From positions 1 to 61,874 of the forward strand of contig NZ_NCSM01000057.1 in the NCBI RefSeq assembly GCF_002224125.1: a stretch of DNA of 61,874 nucleotides. Direction: 5' to 3'. A program made the translations under genes and the position numbers. The notes beneath the pieces were generated by a model, which saw only the letters and a program-made list of their open reading frames with translations, did no database searches and was not told the origin of the DNA. Source of the stretch: Streptomyces sp. NBS 14/10 (GTDB lineage: Bacteria; Actinomycetota; Actinomycetes; Streptomycetales; Streptomycetaceae). The stretch's first letter is position 1. Every line of letters begins with the position of its first letter. This document shows, piece by piece, positions 1-8,449 of the stretch.

Positions 1-130
1 CGCCGATGCGGCGCGAGCGGCTGTCCAAGAACCGGAACGGCTCTGTGACAACCCGAAGAACTGTACACGACCCTTCGGGGGCCATCAACCACGTGGTCCT
101 GGGTACCGGAGGGGCGTATGGTCTGGGGCC

Positions 131-175
131 ATGACGAACCATGCGTTGCGCACTCACCAGTGGTGGCCCGCCTGA
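131..175 (+). CDS. Leader peptide of the trpS attenuator (14 aa, tandem Trp codons)
   Basis: A 14-codon reading frame reads MTNHALRTHQWWPA then TGA. Two adjacent Trp codons (161-166) sit just before the stop, as expected of a sensor peptide for charged tRNA-Trp. It lies 130 bases upstream of a tryptophanyl-tRNA synthetase and immediately before mutually exclusive hairpins. Ribosome-mediated attenuation through a Trp-rich leader is known for the auxiliary, antibiotic-resistant TrpRS gene of S. coelicolor, and this arrangement matches it. The Shine-Dalgarno signal is ambiguous: GGAGGGG at 108-114 is closer to another ATG at 118 in a different frame, and only GGGG lies directly before 131. Confidence 0.75.
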   Translation: MTNHALRTHQWWPA

Positions 176-216
176 CCGGCGGCCCACTATCGCGCATCGC
201 ATCCACACGGCCGCCG
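163..216 (+). promoter_or_regulatory. Attenuator: protector and antiterminator pairings
   Basis: Protector hairpin: 163-172 pairs with 178-187 (one C-C mismatch), covering the Trp codons and the leader stop. Antiterminator: CGGCGGCC at 177-184 is perfectly complementary to GGCCGCCG at 209-216, which is also the 5' arm of the downstream terminator. A ribosome stalled on the Trp codons would block the first hairpin, leaving 177-184 free to capture 209-216 and allow transcription of trpS. Confidence 0.65.
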
Positions 217-231
217 CTCCGGCGGCCGTTT
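207..231 (+). terminator. Attenuator terminator hairpin upstream of trpS
   Basis: Perfect 10-bp GC-rich stem (207-216 with 220-229, loop CTC) followed by TTTG. It precedes the trpS start by about 75 bases and shares its 5' arm with the antiterminator pairing, so it is most likely the regulated terminator of the attenuator. Confidence 0.65.
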
Positions 232-305
232 GTGCATCTCCCTCCCGCACAAGCCGGTCCAGCCGGTCCGCGGCGGTCCCGACTACGGCGGGAGACGGCA
301 CGGAC

Positions 306-1328
306 ATGCCACAGCCATACGCACCACAGCCGCGGATCTTCAGCGGGATCCAGCCCACAGGCCATCTGACGCTCGGGAACTACCTCGGGGCCGTACGGCG
401 GTGGGTCCAGGAGGACCAGCACAATGCCGACGCCGTCTTCTGCGTCGTCGATCTGCATGCCCTCACCGTGGAGCACGACCCGGCCCGGATGCGGCGGCTC
501 ACCCGACAGGCGGCCACGCTGATGCTGGCAGCCGGGCTCGACCCGGATCGCTGCACGGTGTTCGTGCAGAGCCATGTGGACGAACACGCACGGCTGTCAT
601 ATCTGATGGAGTGCACCGCCTCGGACGGTGAGATGCGGCGCATGATCCAGTACAAGGAGAAGGTCGCGCGGGAGCAGGCACGGGGCCGGAGCGTGCGGCT
701 GTCGCTGCTCACCTACCCGGCGCTGATGGCCGCCGACATCCTCGCGTACGGCACGGACGAGGTGCCGGTCGGAGATGACCAGGCGCAGCATGTGGAACTG
801 GCCCGGGCACTGGCCCAGCGGTTCAACCAGCGGTACGGGCCGGTCTTCACCGTGCCCAGGATGACGCGGCCGCAGGTCGCCGCCCGCGTGATGAATCTGC
901 AGGACCCGACCTCGAAGATGGGCAAGTCGCACGCTGAGGCGGCGGGCATCGTCTATCTCCTCGACGAGGAGGACGCGGTCCGTAAGAAGGTGATGCGGGC
1001 GGTGACGGACAGCGGGAGCGAGGTCGCGTACGACCGGGAGGCGCAGCCCGGGGTGGCCAATCTGCTGGATGTGCTCGCGGCCTGTACCGGCGGCGGGACG
1101 CCGGAGGAACTGGCCGGTGCGTACTCCTCGTACGGGGCGCTGAAGAAGGACACGGCCGAGGCGGTGGTGGAGGTGCTGCGGCCGATCCGGGCCCGGCACG
1201 CGGAGCTGTGCGCCGACCCGTCGTATGTGGACGGGGTGCTACGGGCGGGGGCGGAGCGGGCACGGGGGCTGGCCCGGCCGCGGGTGAACGCCGCCTACGA
1301 GGCGGTGGGGCTGCTGCCGCCCGGCTGA
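306..1328 (+). CDS. trpS: Tryptophanyl-tRNA synthetase
   Basis: Class Ic aminoacyl-tRNA synthetase that charges tRNA-Trp with tryptophan in the cytoplasm; 340 aa, normal for bacterial TrpRS. The HIGH-type signature appears as TGHLTLGN (residues 18-25) and the KMSKS loop as KMGKS (204-208). An in-frame ORF begins at 141, but the ATG at 306 is preferred: it follows GGGAG, begins just before the conserved IFSGIQPTG segment, and leaves the leader and attenuator untranslated. Leader-peptide attenuation upstream suggests this is the inducible auxiliary TrpRS of streptomycetes, a class linked to resistance to Trp-analogue antibiotics such as indolmycin. That last point is inference from family and context. 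Confidence 0.93.
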   Translation: MPQPYAPQPRIFSGIQPTGHLTLGNYLGAVRRWVQEDQHNADAVFCVVDLHALTVEHDPARMRRLTRQAATLMLAAGLDPDRCTVFVQSHVDEHARLSYLMECTASDGEMRRMIQYKEKVAREQARGRSVRLSLLTYPALMAADILAYGTDEVPVGDDQAQHVELARALAQRFNQRYGPVFTVPRMTRPQVAARVMNLQDPTSKMGKSHAEAAGIVYLLDEEDAVRKKVMRAVTDSGSEVAYDREAQPGVANLLDVLAACTGGGTPEELAGAYSSYGALKKDTAEAVVEVLRPIRARHAELCADPSYVDGVLRAGAERARGLARPRVNAAYEAVGLLPPG

Positions 1329-1397
1329 GACCGGCCGGGTCGGCTCGCTCTTCTCTGCCTCGTCCTGCCCCTGTCCCTGTCCGCCCCGGTATCTCCG

Positions 1398-2243
1398 TCA
1401 GCCGTTACCGGAGGCGAGCTCGCGGCTGCGGTCGCGGGCCGCCTCCAGGGCGGCGATCAGTGCGGCGCGCACGCCGTGGCTCTCCAGCTCGCGGATGGCG
1501 CTGATGGTGGTGCCGGCCGGGGAGGTCACCGCCTCGCGCAGCTTGACCGGGTGTTCTCCGCTGTCGCGGAGCATCACGGCCGCGCCGATCGCCGCCTGGA
1601 CGATCAGGTCGTGGGCCTTGTCGCGGGGCAGGCCCAGCAGGATGCCCGCATCGGTCATGGCCTCGACGAGGAAGTAGAAGTACGCGGGGCCTGAGCCGGA
1701 GAGCGCGGTCGCGGCGTCCTGCTGGGTCTCGGGGACGCGCAGGGTCTTGCCGACACCGCCGAAGATCGCTTCCGTGTGTGCCAGATGCTCTTCGCTGGCG
1801 TGGCTGCCGGCCGAGATGACCGACATGGCCTCGTCGACCAGGGCCGGGGTGTTGGTCATGACCCGGACGACCGGGGTGCCGGCGGCCAGGCGCGCCTCGA
1901 AGAAGGCGGTCGGGATGCCCGCCGCGCCGGAGATCACCAGCCGGTCCGCGGGGACGTGCGGGGCGAGCTCGTCGAGCAGAGCGCCCATGTCCTGGGGCTT
2001 GACGGTGAGGATGAGGGTGTCGGCGATCTTGGCGGCATCGGCGTTGGAGACGGCCTCGACGCCGTAGCGGGTCCGGAGCTCCGCGGCGCGCTCCGGGCGG
2101 CGGGCCGTGACCAGCAGGTCGGACGGGGACCAGCCGCTGCGGATCATTCCGCTGAGGAGCGCTTCGCCGATCTTGCCCGTACCGAGCACGGCGACCTTCT
2201 CCGCGACCTTCTCTGTCGCCTTCTCTGTCGCCTTCTCCGTCAT
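1398..2243 (-). CDS. proC: Pyrroline-5-carboxylate reductase
   Basis: Last step of proline synthesis: NAD(P)H-dependent reduction of 1-pyrroline-5-carboxylate. The nucleotide-binding GxGxxG reads VLGTGKIGEAL near the N terminus, and the C-terminal dimerisation domain carries the family signature around SGSGPAYFYF. The ATG at 2243 is chosen over an in-frame GTG at 2255 because GAGGTGAG lies just upstream of the ATG and overlaps the GTG. The protein begins with four copies of a 12-base unit encoding TEKATEKATEKVAEK, a local expansion unlike typical ProC. It is convergent with trpS. Confidence 0.93.
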   Translation of the reverse strand: MTEKATEKATEKVAEKVAVLGTGKIGEALLSGMIRSGWSPSDLLVTARRPERAAELRTRYGVEAVSNADAAKIADTLILTVKPQDMGALLDELAPHVPADRLVISGAAGIPTAFFEARLAAGTPVVRVMTNTPALVDEAMSVISAGSHASEEHLAHTEAIFGGVGKTLRVPETQQDAATALSGSGPAYFYFLVEAMTDAGILLGLPRDKAHDLIVQAAIGAAVMLRDSGEHPVKLREAVTSPAGTTISAIRELESHGVRAALIAALEAARDRSRELASGNG

Positions 2244-2426
2244 GGTGCGGCTCACCTCGTGGATTGCGGTGTTGCGTACGGAGCCATCCTCGCACCGGGG
2301 GCGGGGTAGATGTGTGAAGCGTCCAGGTGGCGGTACGGGGGCCCGGCGCGTCGAGGGGGCGCGTCCGCGCGGGCGTCCGCCGGGGCAATCGGAGCTGATC
2401 GCTCCCGTTAGATGACTCCGCGTTCA

Positions 2427-2477
2427 CAAGTCGGTTACATAGCGACTTGCAAAGTGTCACGACCCTTTGGACATAAT
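2427..2477 (+). promoter_or_regulatory. Candidate promoter with 7-bp inverted-repeat operator
   Basis: Perfect inverted repeat CAAGTCG (2427-2433) and CGACTTG (2443-2449), 9-base spacer. It overlaps a -35-like TTGCAA (2447-2452), with a -10-like CATAAT at 2472-2477, 38 bases before the next start codon. The layout suits a repressor site for the exported-protein/SulP genes; the regulator is unknown. Confidence 0.4.
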
Positions 2478-2514
2478 GGAGTTCGGTGTCCAACTCGTGA
2501 CCAGAGGGGGGGCG

Positions 2515-2904
2515 ATGGTGGGGACCATCAGGCATACCGGCCGTTTGCTGTTTGCCGTTGTGTCTGTGTTGCTCTCCCTCTTCATCGCCGCCGACTGCGC
2601 ATCTGCGCAGGTCACCCACCCTCGGATCGTGGCCACCGGATCCGTGGCGGAGTCCCGGCCGACCGTCAAGGTCACCGCGTCCGCGCATCACGACGCCGGG
2701 GCCGACGACTGCCAGGGGCTCCGCGGAGCCCGGGCACCCCTCGCCGCACCCACCACCACCGGCAAACCCGGATGTGTGTGCGGTTGCGACGCCGGACGGC
2801 TCGAGCCACGTACCATGGCCGTCGCGCCTCTCACGGGACGGCAGGCCGTCCCGGTGTCGAGATCCGGCGAGCTGCCGGTCTCCCTCCAGATCATCCGCTG
2901 CTGA
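2515..2904 (+). CDS. Small exported or membrane-anchored protein of unknown function
   Basis: 129 aa. Positively charged N terminus, a hydrophobic stretch (about residues 10-30, LLFAVVSVLLSLFIAA) and a likely cleavage region DCASAQ, so probably exported. The rest is low-complexity with a small Cys cluster (CVCGC) about two thirds along and a C-terminal IIRC. The ATG at 2515 follows a long G-rich Shine-Dalgarno (GAGGGGGGGCG). I recognise no family. It precedes the SulP gene on the same strand and may be co-regulated by the inverted repeat upstream. Confidence 0.6.
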   Translation: MVGTIRHTGRLLFAVVSVLLSLFIAADCASAQVTHPRIVATGSVAESRPTVKVTASAHHDAGADDCQGLRGARAPLAAPTTTGKPGCVCGCDAGRLEPRTMAVAPLTGRQAVPVSRSGELPVSLQIIRC

Positions 2905-2981
2905 GAGGCAGCCCGCCCCGCCGCAGTGTCGCGGCCGGTTCATCACGCTCCCTCTCAAGTGAGCAGCAGCTCCAGAAGTCC

Positions 2982-3078
2982 ACAGGCTCAGAAATCCAGG
3001 GGCTCAGCAGCCCACAGGCTCAACAGCCCAAGGTCTCAGTAGTCCAAGGTCTCAGTAGTCCAGAGGCTCAGCAGCAGC
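2982..3078. repeat. Imperfect 15-17-bp tandem repeats between the exported-protein gene and sulP
   Basis: At least five degenerate copies of a GG(T)CTCA(G)(T/C)AG(T/C)CC(A) unit, for example two consecutive GGTCTCAGTAGTCCA blocks near 3031-3062. The rest of the 295-base gap holds only the sulP Shine-Dalgarno. Confidence 0.7.
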
Positions 3079-3199
3079 TCCTCAGCCAGCGAACTCATCA
3101 GCCCTGACCGATTCCATCGATCCCGACTGACGCAGCGCTACGCCGCGCCCCCGCCTGCCCCTTTCCGGCCGGTGCCGGGGCGCACTGGAGGCAACCCTC

Positions 3200-4813
3200 A
3201 TGCCATTGCAGAAGACTCTCCTCAACCGATTCCGCGGAGCGGGCGGCGCCGACGGCTCCTCCGCCCGTGCCGGCACCTTCCGCGCCGACTTCACCGCATC
3301 ACTCGTCGTCTTCCTCGTCGCCGTGCCCTTGTGCGTGGGCGTGGCGGTCGCCTCGGGGGTCCCGGCCGAGCTCGGCCTGATCACCGGCATCGTCGGCGGC
3401 CTGGTCACCGGCTTTCTGCCGGGCAGCAGCCTGCAGGTCAGCGGGCCGGCGGCCGGTCTGACCGTGCTTGTGTACGAGGCGGTGGCGGAATACGGCCTCG
3501 CGGCCCTCGGCGTCCTGGTCCTCATGTCCGGGGTGCTCCAGCTGGCGATGGGCGTGCTGCGCCTGGGGCGCTGGTTCCGCGCGATCTCCGTCGCGGTCGT
3601 CCAGGGCATGCTCGCGGGCATCGGCCTCGTACTGATCGCCGGGCAGCTGTACGCGCTCGCCGACGTCAAGGCGCCGAGCAGCGGCCTGGGCAAGCTGGGC
3701 GGGCTGCCCGGTCTGATCGCCGATGTGGCCGGCTCTGACACCGCGATGAAGGCGGTGGCCGTCGGCGTGGGGACGATCGCGGTGCTGGTGCTGTGGCCGC
3801 GCTGGAAGCGGGGCGCGCGGGTGCTGCCCGCTCCGCTGGCGGCGGTCGCGCTGGCCACGCTGGCCACGGTGGGGATGGACCTGCCCGTCGCGCGGGTCGA
3901 GGTGCAGGGCCTGCTGGATGCCGTACAGCCGCCCGGCGGCAGTGAATTCGCGCAGCTCGCGGAGATCGGCGTGATCGGGACCGTGCTCGCCTTCACGCTG
4001 ATCGCCTCGGCCGAGAGCCTGTTCTCCGCGGCGGCCGTGGACCGGCTGCACGACGGCCCGCGGACCGACTACGACAAGGAGCTCATCGCGCAGGGCGCGG
4101 GCAACGCGCTGTGCGGCGCGCTGGGTGCCCTGCCGATGACCGCGGTGATCGTACGGAGCGCCGCCAATGTGCAGGCGGGCGCCAAGACGAAGGCCTCGCG
4201 GGTGCTGCACGGCGTGTGGCTGCTGGTCTTCGCGGTGCTGTTCCCCTCGGCGCTGGGCGTCATCCCGGTGGCCGCGCTGGCCGGTGTGCTGGTGCACGCG
4301 GGCTGGAAGCTGATCCCGACCAAGGACCTGGTCCCGCTGTGGCGTACGCACCGCGGTGAGGCGGTGGTGCTGGTGGTGACCGCGAGCGCGATCGTGGTCA
4401 CCAACATGTTCGAGGGCGTGATCATCGGTCTGCTGATGGCGGTCGCCAAGTCGGCCTGGGAGACCTCGCATGTGCATGTCGAGGTGACCGGGCTGGAGGT
4501 GACCGGGCTGAAGGACGCGCCGGAGGACCGCCCCGTACGCGTACAGGTGCTGGGCAACGCCACCTTCCTGCGGCTGCCCAAGCTGCTCGACGAGCTGGAG
4601 GCGCTGCCCCGCGAGCGCGAGGTGCGGCTGGATCTGAGCGGGCTGCGGCATGTGGACCACGCATGCGAGATGGCGCTGGCCACGTGGGCCGAGCGGCACA
4701 ACGCGGTGGTCAGCCGGGACGGCGCCGACGGTGCTGCCGATGCCGACAGTGCTGCCGTTGCCGCGGATGCCGCCGTTGCCGCCAATGCCGCTGATGAGCG
4801 GGCTCTGGCCTAG
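3200..4813 (+). CDS. SulP-family inorganic anion transporter
   Basis: 537-aa polytopic membrane protein of the SLC26/SulP family, carrying sulfate, bicarbonate or a related anion. The N-terminal half opens with the family pattern of hydrophobic segments (FTASLVVFLVAVPLCVGVA) and the ITGIVGGLV and SGPAAGLTVLV segments. A cytoplasmic STAS-like domain (about residues 425-505) follows. GGAGG is well placed before the ATG. The last ~35 residues are a low-complexity Ala/Asp tail from short repeats. Some actinobacterial SulP proteins pair with a carbonic anhydrase; none is adjacent here, so the substrate is unassigned. Confidence 0.88.
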   Translation: MPLQKTLLNRFRGAGGADGSSARAGTFRADFTASLVVFLVAVPLCVGVAVASGVPAELGLITGIVGGLVTGFLPGSSLQVSGPAAGLTVLVYEAVAEYGLAALGVLVLMSGVLQLAMGVLRLGRWFRAISVAVVQGMLAGIGLVLIAGQLYALADVKAPSSGLGKLGGLPGLIADVAGSDTAMKAVAVGVGTIAVLVLWPRWKRGARVLPAPLAAVALATLATVGMDLPVARVEVQGLLDAVQPPGGSEFAQLAEIGVIGTVLAFTLIASAESLFSAAAVDRLHDGPRTDYDKELIAQGAGNALCGALGALPMTAVIVRSAANVQAGAKTKASRVLHGVWLLVFAVLFPSALGVIPVAALAGVLVHAGWKLIPTKDLVPLWRTHRGEAVVLVVTASAIVVTNMFEGVIIGLLMAVAKSAWETSHVHVEVTGLEVTGLKDAPEDRPVRVQVLGNATFLRLPKLLDELEALPREREVRLDLSGLRHVDHACEMALATWAERHNAVVSRDGADGAADADSAAVAADAAVAANAADERALA

Positions 4814-4897
4814 GCGCGCATCGCCGTAACAACAGGTGTGCGGGTCCTCGGCGTCATGGACGCCGGGGACCCGCACCACGTGGTCTCCGTCCCCCGG

Positions 4898-5155
4898 TCA
4901 CTCGATCGCGTGCGTGGTCCGCTTCTCCAGCGCCTCGATGGAGAGCCGGGCCTGCGTCAGTTCGTCGAGGCTGCGTCGGTGCAACTCCAGGTTGTCCTCC
5001 ATCAGCTTCGCGTACTTCAGCGCCAACTGCTTGTACTGCTCCTCGCGCGCGCTCAGCATCCGGGCCCGCCATGTGACGGCGATCTGCCAGACGACCACGA
5101 TCAGGAGCAGGAAAGTTCCGCCTGCGCCGACCACTCCTGCGGCTTCGCCGTTCAT
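4898..5155 (-). CDS. Small membrane protein with coiled coil
   Basis: 85 aa: one transmembrane helix (about residues 8-27, VVGAGGTFLLLIVVVWQI) followed by a charged helix with heptad-like spacing (SAREEQYKQLALKYAKLMED onward), ending THAIE. The ATG at 5155 is preferred over upstream in-frame starts because of an AAGGAG about 13 bases upstream and because the transmembrane helix then begins near the N terminus. Convergent with sulP. Function unknown. Confidence 0.7.
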   Translation of the reverse strand: MNGEAAGVVGAGGTFLLLIVVVWQIAVTWRARMLSAREEQYKQLALKYAKLMEDNLELHRRSLDELTQARLSIEALEKRTTHAIE

Positions 5156-5433
5156 TCGGCTGTCCTGTCTCCTTGAGAGCTTCCTGTCCATCACGCTGGC
5201 AGCCGCCGTAGCGCGCGTCAAAGCGAACCGGGCCATTTCCGGGGTAGTTGGGGGAGTGTCAGGGACTTCTCAGGGTTCCCCCCGATGTCCTTCCGATGCC
5301 CGATCGAGGCCGTTCGTTGCCCGGGATCGGCCTGCCGCCCATGCGACCCGCCCTTTAGGCTGAGGCAGCTTCACACCTTCACATCTATGTACACGCACAT
5401 TCCGTGCCGACAGGCACTCGGGGAGGGGTTGCG

Positions 5434-7863
5434 GTGCCGCTGAGCGCCGGTGATCCGAAGACCATGGGCGACTATCGGCTGCTGGACCGGCTCGGTTCCG
5501 GCGGCATGGGCGTCGTCTATCTGGCGCGTTCGGCCTCGGGCCGACAGGTCGCGGTCAAGGTGGTGCACGCGCAGTTCGCCGAGGACGAGGAGTTCCGGAC
5601 CCGCTTCCGGCAGGAGGTCGCGGCGGCCCGGCGGGTGAGCGGCGCGTTCACCGCGCCCGTCGTGGACGCCGACCCGGACGCCGAACGCCCCTGGATGGCG
5701 ACCCTGTACGTACCCGGGCCGACGCTCTCCGAGCGGCTGACCGAACACGGCCCGCTGGACGCGGCCGAGCTGCGGCAGCTGGCGCTGGGCCTGGCCGAGG
5801 CGCTGCACGACATCCACCGGGTGGGTGTGGTCCACCGCGACCTCAAGCCCGCCAATGTGCTGATGGCCGACGACGGCCCGCGCGTCATCGACTTCGGAAT
5901 CTCCCGGGCGGCTGACAACCAGGCACTGACGGTGACCGGGCGAGTCATGGGGACGCCCCCTTTCATGTCGCCCGAGCAGCTGAGCAGACCCCGTGAGGTG
6001 ACCGGGGCCTCGGACGTCTTCTCGCTCGGCGCGCTGCTGGTGTACGCGGCGACCGGCAAGGGGCCCTTCGACGGCGAGAGCCCGTATCTCACCGCGTACC
6101 AGGTGGTGCACGAGCCGCCCGCGCTGAGCGAGATCGCACAGCCGTTGCGCGGCATCGTCGAGCGCTGTCTGGCCAAGGCCGCGGACGACCGGCCCGGCAT
6201 CGCCGAACTGGTGCGGCTGCTGGACAAGCTGCCGGCCAAGGGCGCGGTCCGTACGGAAGGGGGCGGGTCGGGTACTGGTTCGGGCAACGGTGGCTCGGGC
6301 AACGGCTCGGGTGACGGCTCAAACGGCGGCTCAAACGGCGGCTCCGGCAAAGGCAAGAAGAAGAGCGAGGGGAAGAGCGCCGGGAAGGCGGGTGCAGATC
6401 AGGGCACTTGGCCGACCTGGGGCGGGGTACGACGGCGCCGCCCGGTCCTCGCCGCCGTGGTCGCCGTCGCGGCGCTGGCCCTGGGCGGCGGCGCCTTCGT
6501 GCTGTACTCGCCCGGCGACGACGGCGGCAGTGGGGTCCGTACGAGCGGCCCGTCGACCGACACGCCTCGGGCGATCCCGCTCCCTCACGGCTGGCGGCCG
6601 TGGCAGCTGTCGCTCACCCAAGCCACCAAGGACCTGGGCCCGGGGCACGAGTTGGTGGATGTCAGCGGCGATGTCACCCCGCACTGCACACGGCAGGAAA
6701 CCAAGCTCTACTGCGGCGGCGACGGCTTCCCGACGGCCCGCGTCGACGCCCTGACGGGGCACCTCGACTGGAGTGCCGACGCTCTGGTCATACGCGACAT
6801 CGGGATGAACGATTCGGACCCGGTCGGGGTGCACGGCGGACTGGTCTACGTCCAGAACTCCCCGTCGGACACGACCGCCGAGCTCATCGCCCTGGACGCG
6901 GACTCAGGCGACAAGAAGTGGGCAGAGCCGATCAGTACGGGCCTCGACTCGGCCCTCTTCGACGACATGGTCATCTCCAGCGGCCCCGACGACCAGTCCC
7001 TGATCGCCCGGGACGGGGCGACCGGCGAGACCCGGTGGACGTACCGGGTCCCCAAGGGGCAGCAGTGCTCGCCCGTCGTGTACGGGGACGTGCCGTTCGC
7101 CCTGTGCTGGGACAGCGACGAGGAAGCGGTCCTGTGGTCGACCGTCGTGCGGCTCGACAAGCGCGATGGGTCCGCCACCAAGCTGGCCCGGCTGAAGGAC
7201 ACCGAGGACGGTCTGGGGCTCGACGGCGACGACCTGCTGATCCTCCCGATGGTGACCGACGGCGACAACGGTGCGTACCGCTACCTCCTCCGGCTGAACA
7301 TCCGCACCGGTGAGCAGCGCCGGGTCCCGCTCCCGAAGTACGCACAGGGCATGGGGGCCTTCGTCGACGGCCGGCTCTTCTTCGTCCAGGAGAGCGGCCG
7401 GGTCACCGCGGTGGACGTGGACAGCGGCAAGCAGCTGTGGAGCCGGCAGACGACGGTGGAGCGGCTGGGCATGCCGATCGTCTCGGCCGCCGAGGACGCG
7501 GTGTATCTGTGCAGCGGCAGCGGACGGCTGCTGGCGCTGCACCTGCGGACGGGCGAGGAGCTGTGGCAGACCGCGCCGCACAGCAGTTACAGCGGCTCGG
7601 GCGGCGGCATGGAATCGTCCCAGGTGCTGCGGGTGGACGGTTCGATCGTGGGGGTGGCGAGCGACGCGACGCTCTTCTCGGTCGACCCGCGCCACCCGGA
7701 CGCCAAGCCCGTGGATGCCAGGACTCCAGGTGCCAAGACTCCAGATGCCAGGACTTCGGGCACAAAGAGCGCGGGCACGAAGACCTCGGGCACCAAGGGC
7801 GCGGGGTCCGGTACGGCGACCAAGTCCGCGAAGCCCACGCCACGCGCGACCGCCGAGCGCTGA
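5434..7863 (+). CDS. AfsK-like Ser/Thr protein kinase with beta-propeller sensor domain
   Basis: 809 aa. N-terminal Hanks-type kinase: glycine loop GSGGMGVVYLA, VAIK-type lysine in VAVKVV, catalytic HRDLKPANVL, DFGIS and SPEQ activation segment. Then a Gly/Ser/Asn/Lys-rich linker, one transmembrane helix (about residues 340-360, AAVVAVAALALGGGAFVLY) and an extracytoplasmic domain of PQQ-like repeats ending at a Thr/Lys/Ala-rich repetitive tail. The architecture resembles AfsK, which phosphorylates the global regulator AfsR, but the substrate here is unknown. The GTG at 5434 is chosen because GGGAGGGG lies 5 bases upstream. It pairs with a paralogue at 8450. Confidence 0.88.
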   Translation: MPLSAGDPKTMGDYRLLDRLGSGGMGVVYLARSASGRQVAVKVVHAQFAEDEEFRTRFRQEVAAARRVSGAFTAPVVDADPDAERPWMATLYVPGPTLSERLTEHGPLDAAELRQLALGLAEALHDIHRVGVVHRDLKPANVLMADDGPRVIDFGISRAADNQALTVTGRVMGTPPFMSPEQLSRPREVTGASDVFSLGALLVYAATGKGPFDGESPYLTAYQVVHEPPALSEIAQPLRGIVERCLAKAADDRPGIAELVRLLDKLPAKGAVRTEGGGSGTGSGNGGSGNGSGDGSNGGSNGGSGKGKKKSEGKSAGKAGADQGTWPTWGGVRRRRPVLAAVVAVAALALGGGAFVLYSPGDDGGSGVRTSGPSTDTPRAIPLPHGWRPWQLSLTQATKDLGPGHELVDVSGDVTPHCTRQETKLYCGGDGFPTARVDALTGHLDWSADALVIRDIGMNDSDPVGVHGGLVYVQNSPSDTTAELIALDADSGDKKWAEPISTGLDSALFDDMVISSGPDDQSLIARDGATGETRWTYRVPKGQQCSPVVYGDVPFALCWDSDEEAVLWSTVVRLDKRDGSATKLARLKDTEDGLGLDGDDLLILPMVTDGDNGAYRYLLRLNIRTGEQRRVPLPKYAQGMGAFVDGRLFFVQESGRVTAVDVDSGKQLWSRQTTVERLGMPIVSAAEDAVYLCSGSGRLLALHLRTGEELWQTAPHSSYSGSGGGMESSQVLRVDGSIVGVASDATLFSVDPRHPDAKPVDARTPGAKTPDARTSGTKSAGTKTSGTKGAGSGTATKSAKPTPRATAER

Positions 7864-7923
7864 CGGCCCGGGTCCGGCCGGGCCAGTCGGGCCGGCCGGA
7901 CCAGTCGCTTCAGCCGTATGCGG

Positions 7924-8289
7924 TCAGCCGGCGCAGATGACGGTGATGAACCCGTCGCTGCCGGTCTTCACAAACGCGTCGGAGACGTACTGCCCCGGCG
8001 CGATGCTGTCCCAAATGTCGGTCGTGCCGTACGGGCCCGAGATCTTCTGCCCGCGGCGCTGACAGCGGATCGGGACACGGGTGTTGTACGGCAGCACCTT
8101 GATCAGCTTGCTGGTGGTGCTGGGGCCGCTGCGGACGTTCACCTGGTAGCCGGGCGCGATCGGATAGGTGACCGTCGTCGCCTCAACCGTCCCCACGTCG
8201 ACCGTCCCCACCTCGACAGTCCCTGCCTCAACGCCCGTCTCTGCCTCAACGGCCGTCTCTGCGTCGGTTGTCCCCACGGTCTCTTCCAT
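7924..8289 (-). CDS. Small SH3-domain protein
   Basis: 121 aa. The C-terminal half is a bacterial SH3-type domain (YQVNVRSGPSTTSKLIKVL, then GTTDIWDSIAPGQYVSDAFV). The N-terminal 40 residues are acidic repeats (GTVEVGTVDVGTVEA) with no signal peptide, unusual for this normally exported fold. The ATG at 8289 follows GGGGGAGGG; longer in-frame starts lack a ribosome site. It sits between two propeller-bearing kinases on the opposite strand, which may or may not be functional linkage. Confidence 0.75.
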   Translation of the reverse strand: MEETVGTTDAETAVEAETGVEAGTVEVGTVDVGTVEATTVTYPIAPGYQVNVRSGPSTTSKLIKVLPYNTRVPIRCQRRGQKISGPYGTTDIWDSIAPGQYVSDAFVKTGSDGFITVICAG

Positions 8290-8449
8290 GGCTATTGGCC
8301 CTCCCCCGTCGAACTTCATTCCGAAGTTGTGCACATCTTGTGCACATGTCGCGTTACGTGACACGACCAGCGGAGGCTAACAGGGCTCGCACGTGTCATC
8401 GACTAGGCTCGCCGAGTCGCGACTGCGGCCGAATTCACGGGGGTGGGGA

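Noticed and set aside
118..369. ORF starting at the ATG with GGAGGGG just upstream of it
   Set aside because: Overlaps the attenuator and the trpS start with a low-complexity product; the Trp-Trp frame at 131 explains the region better.
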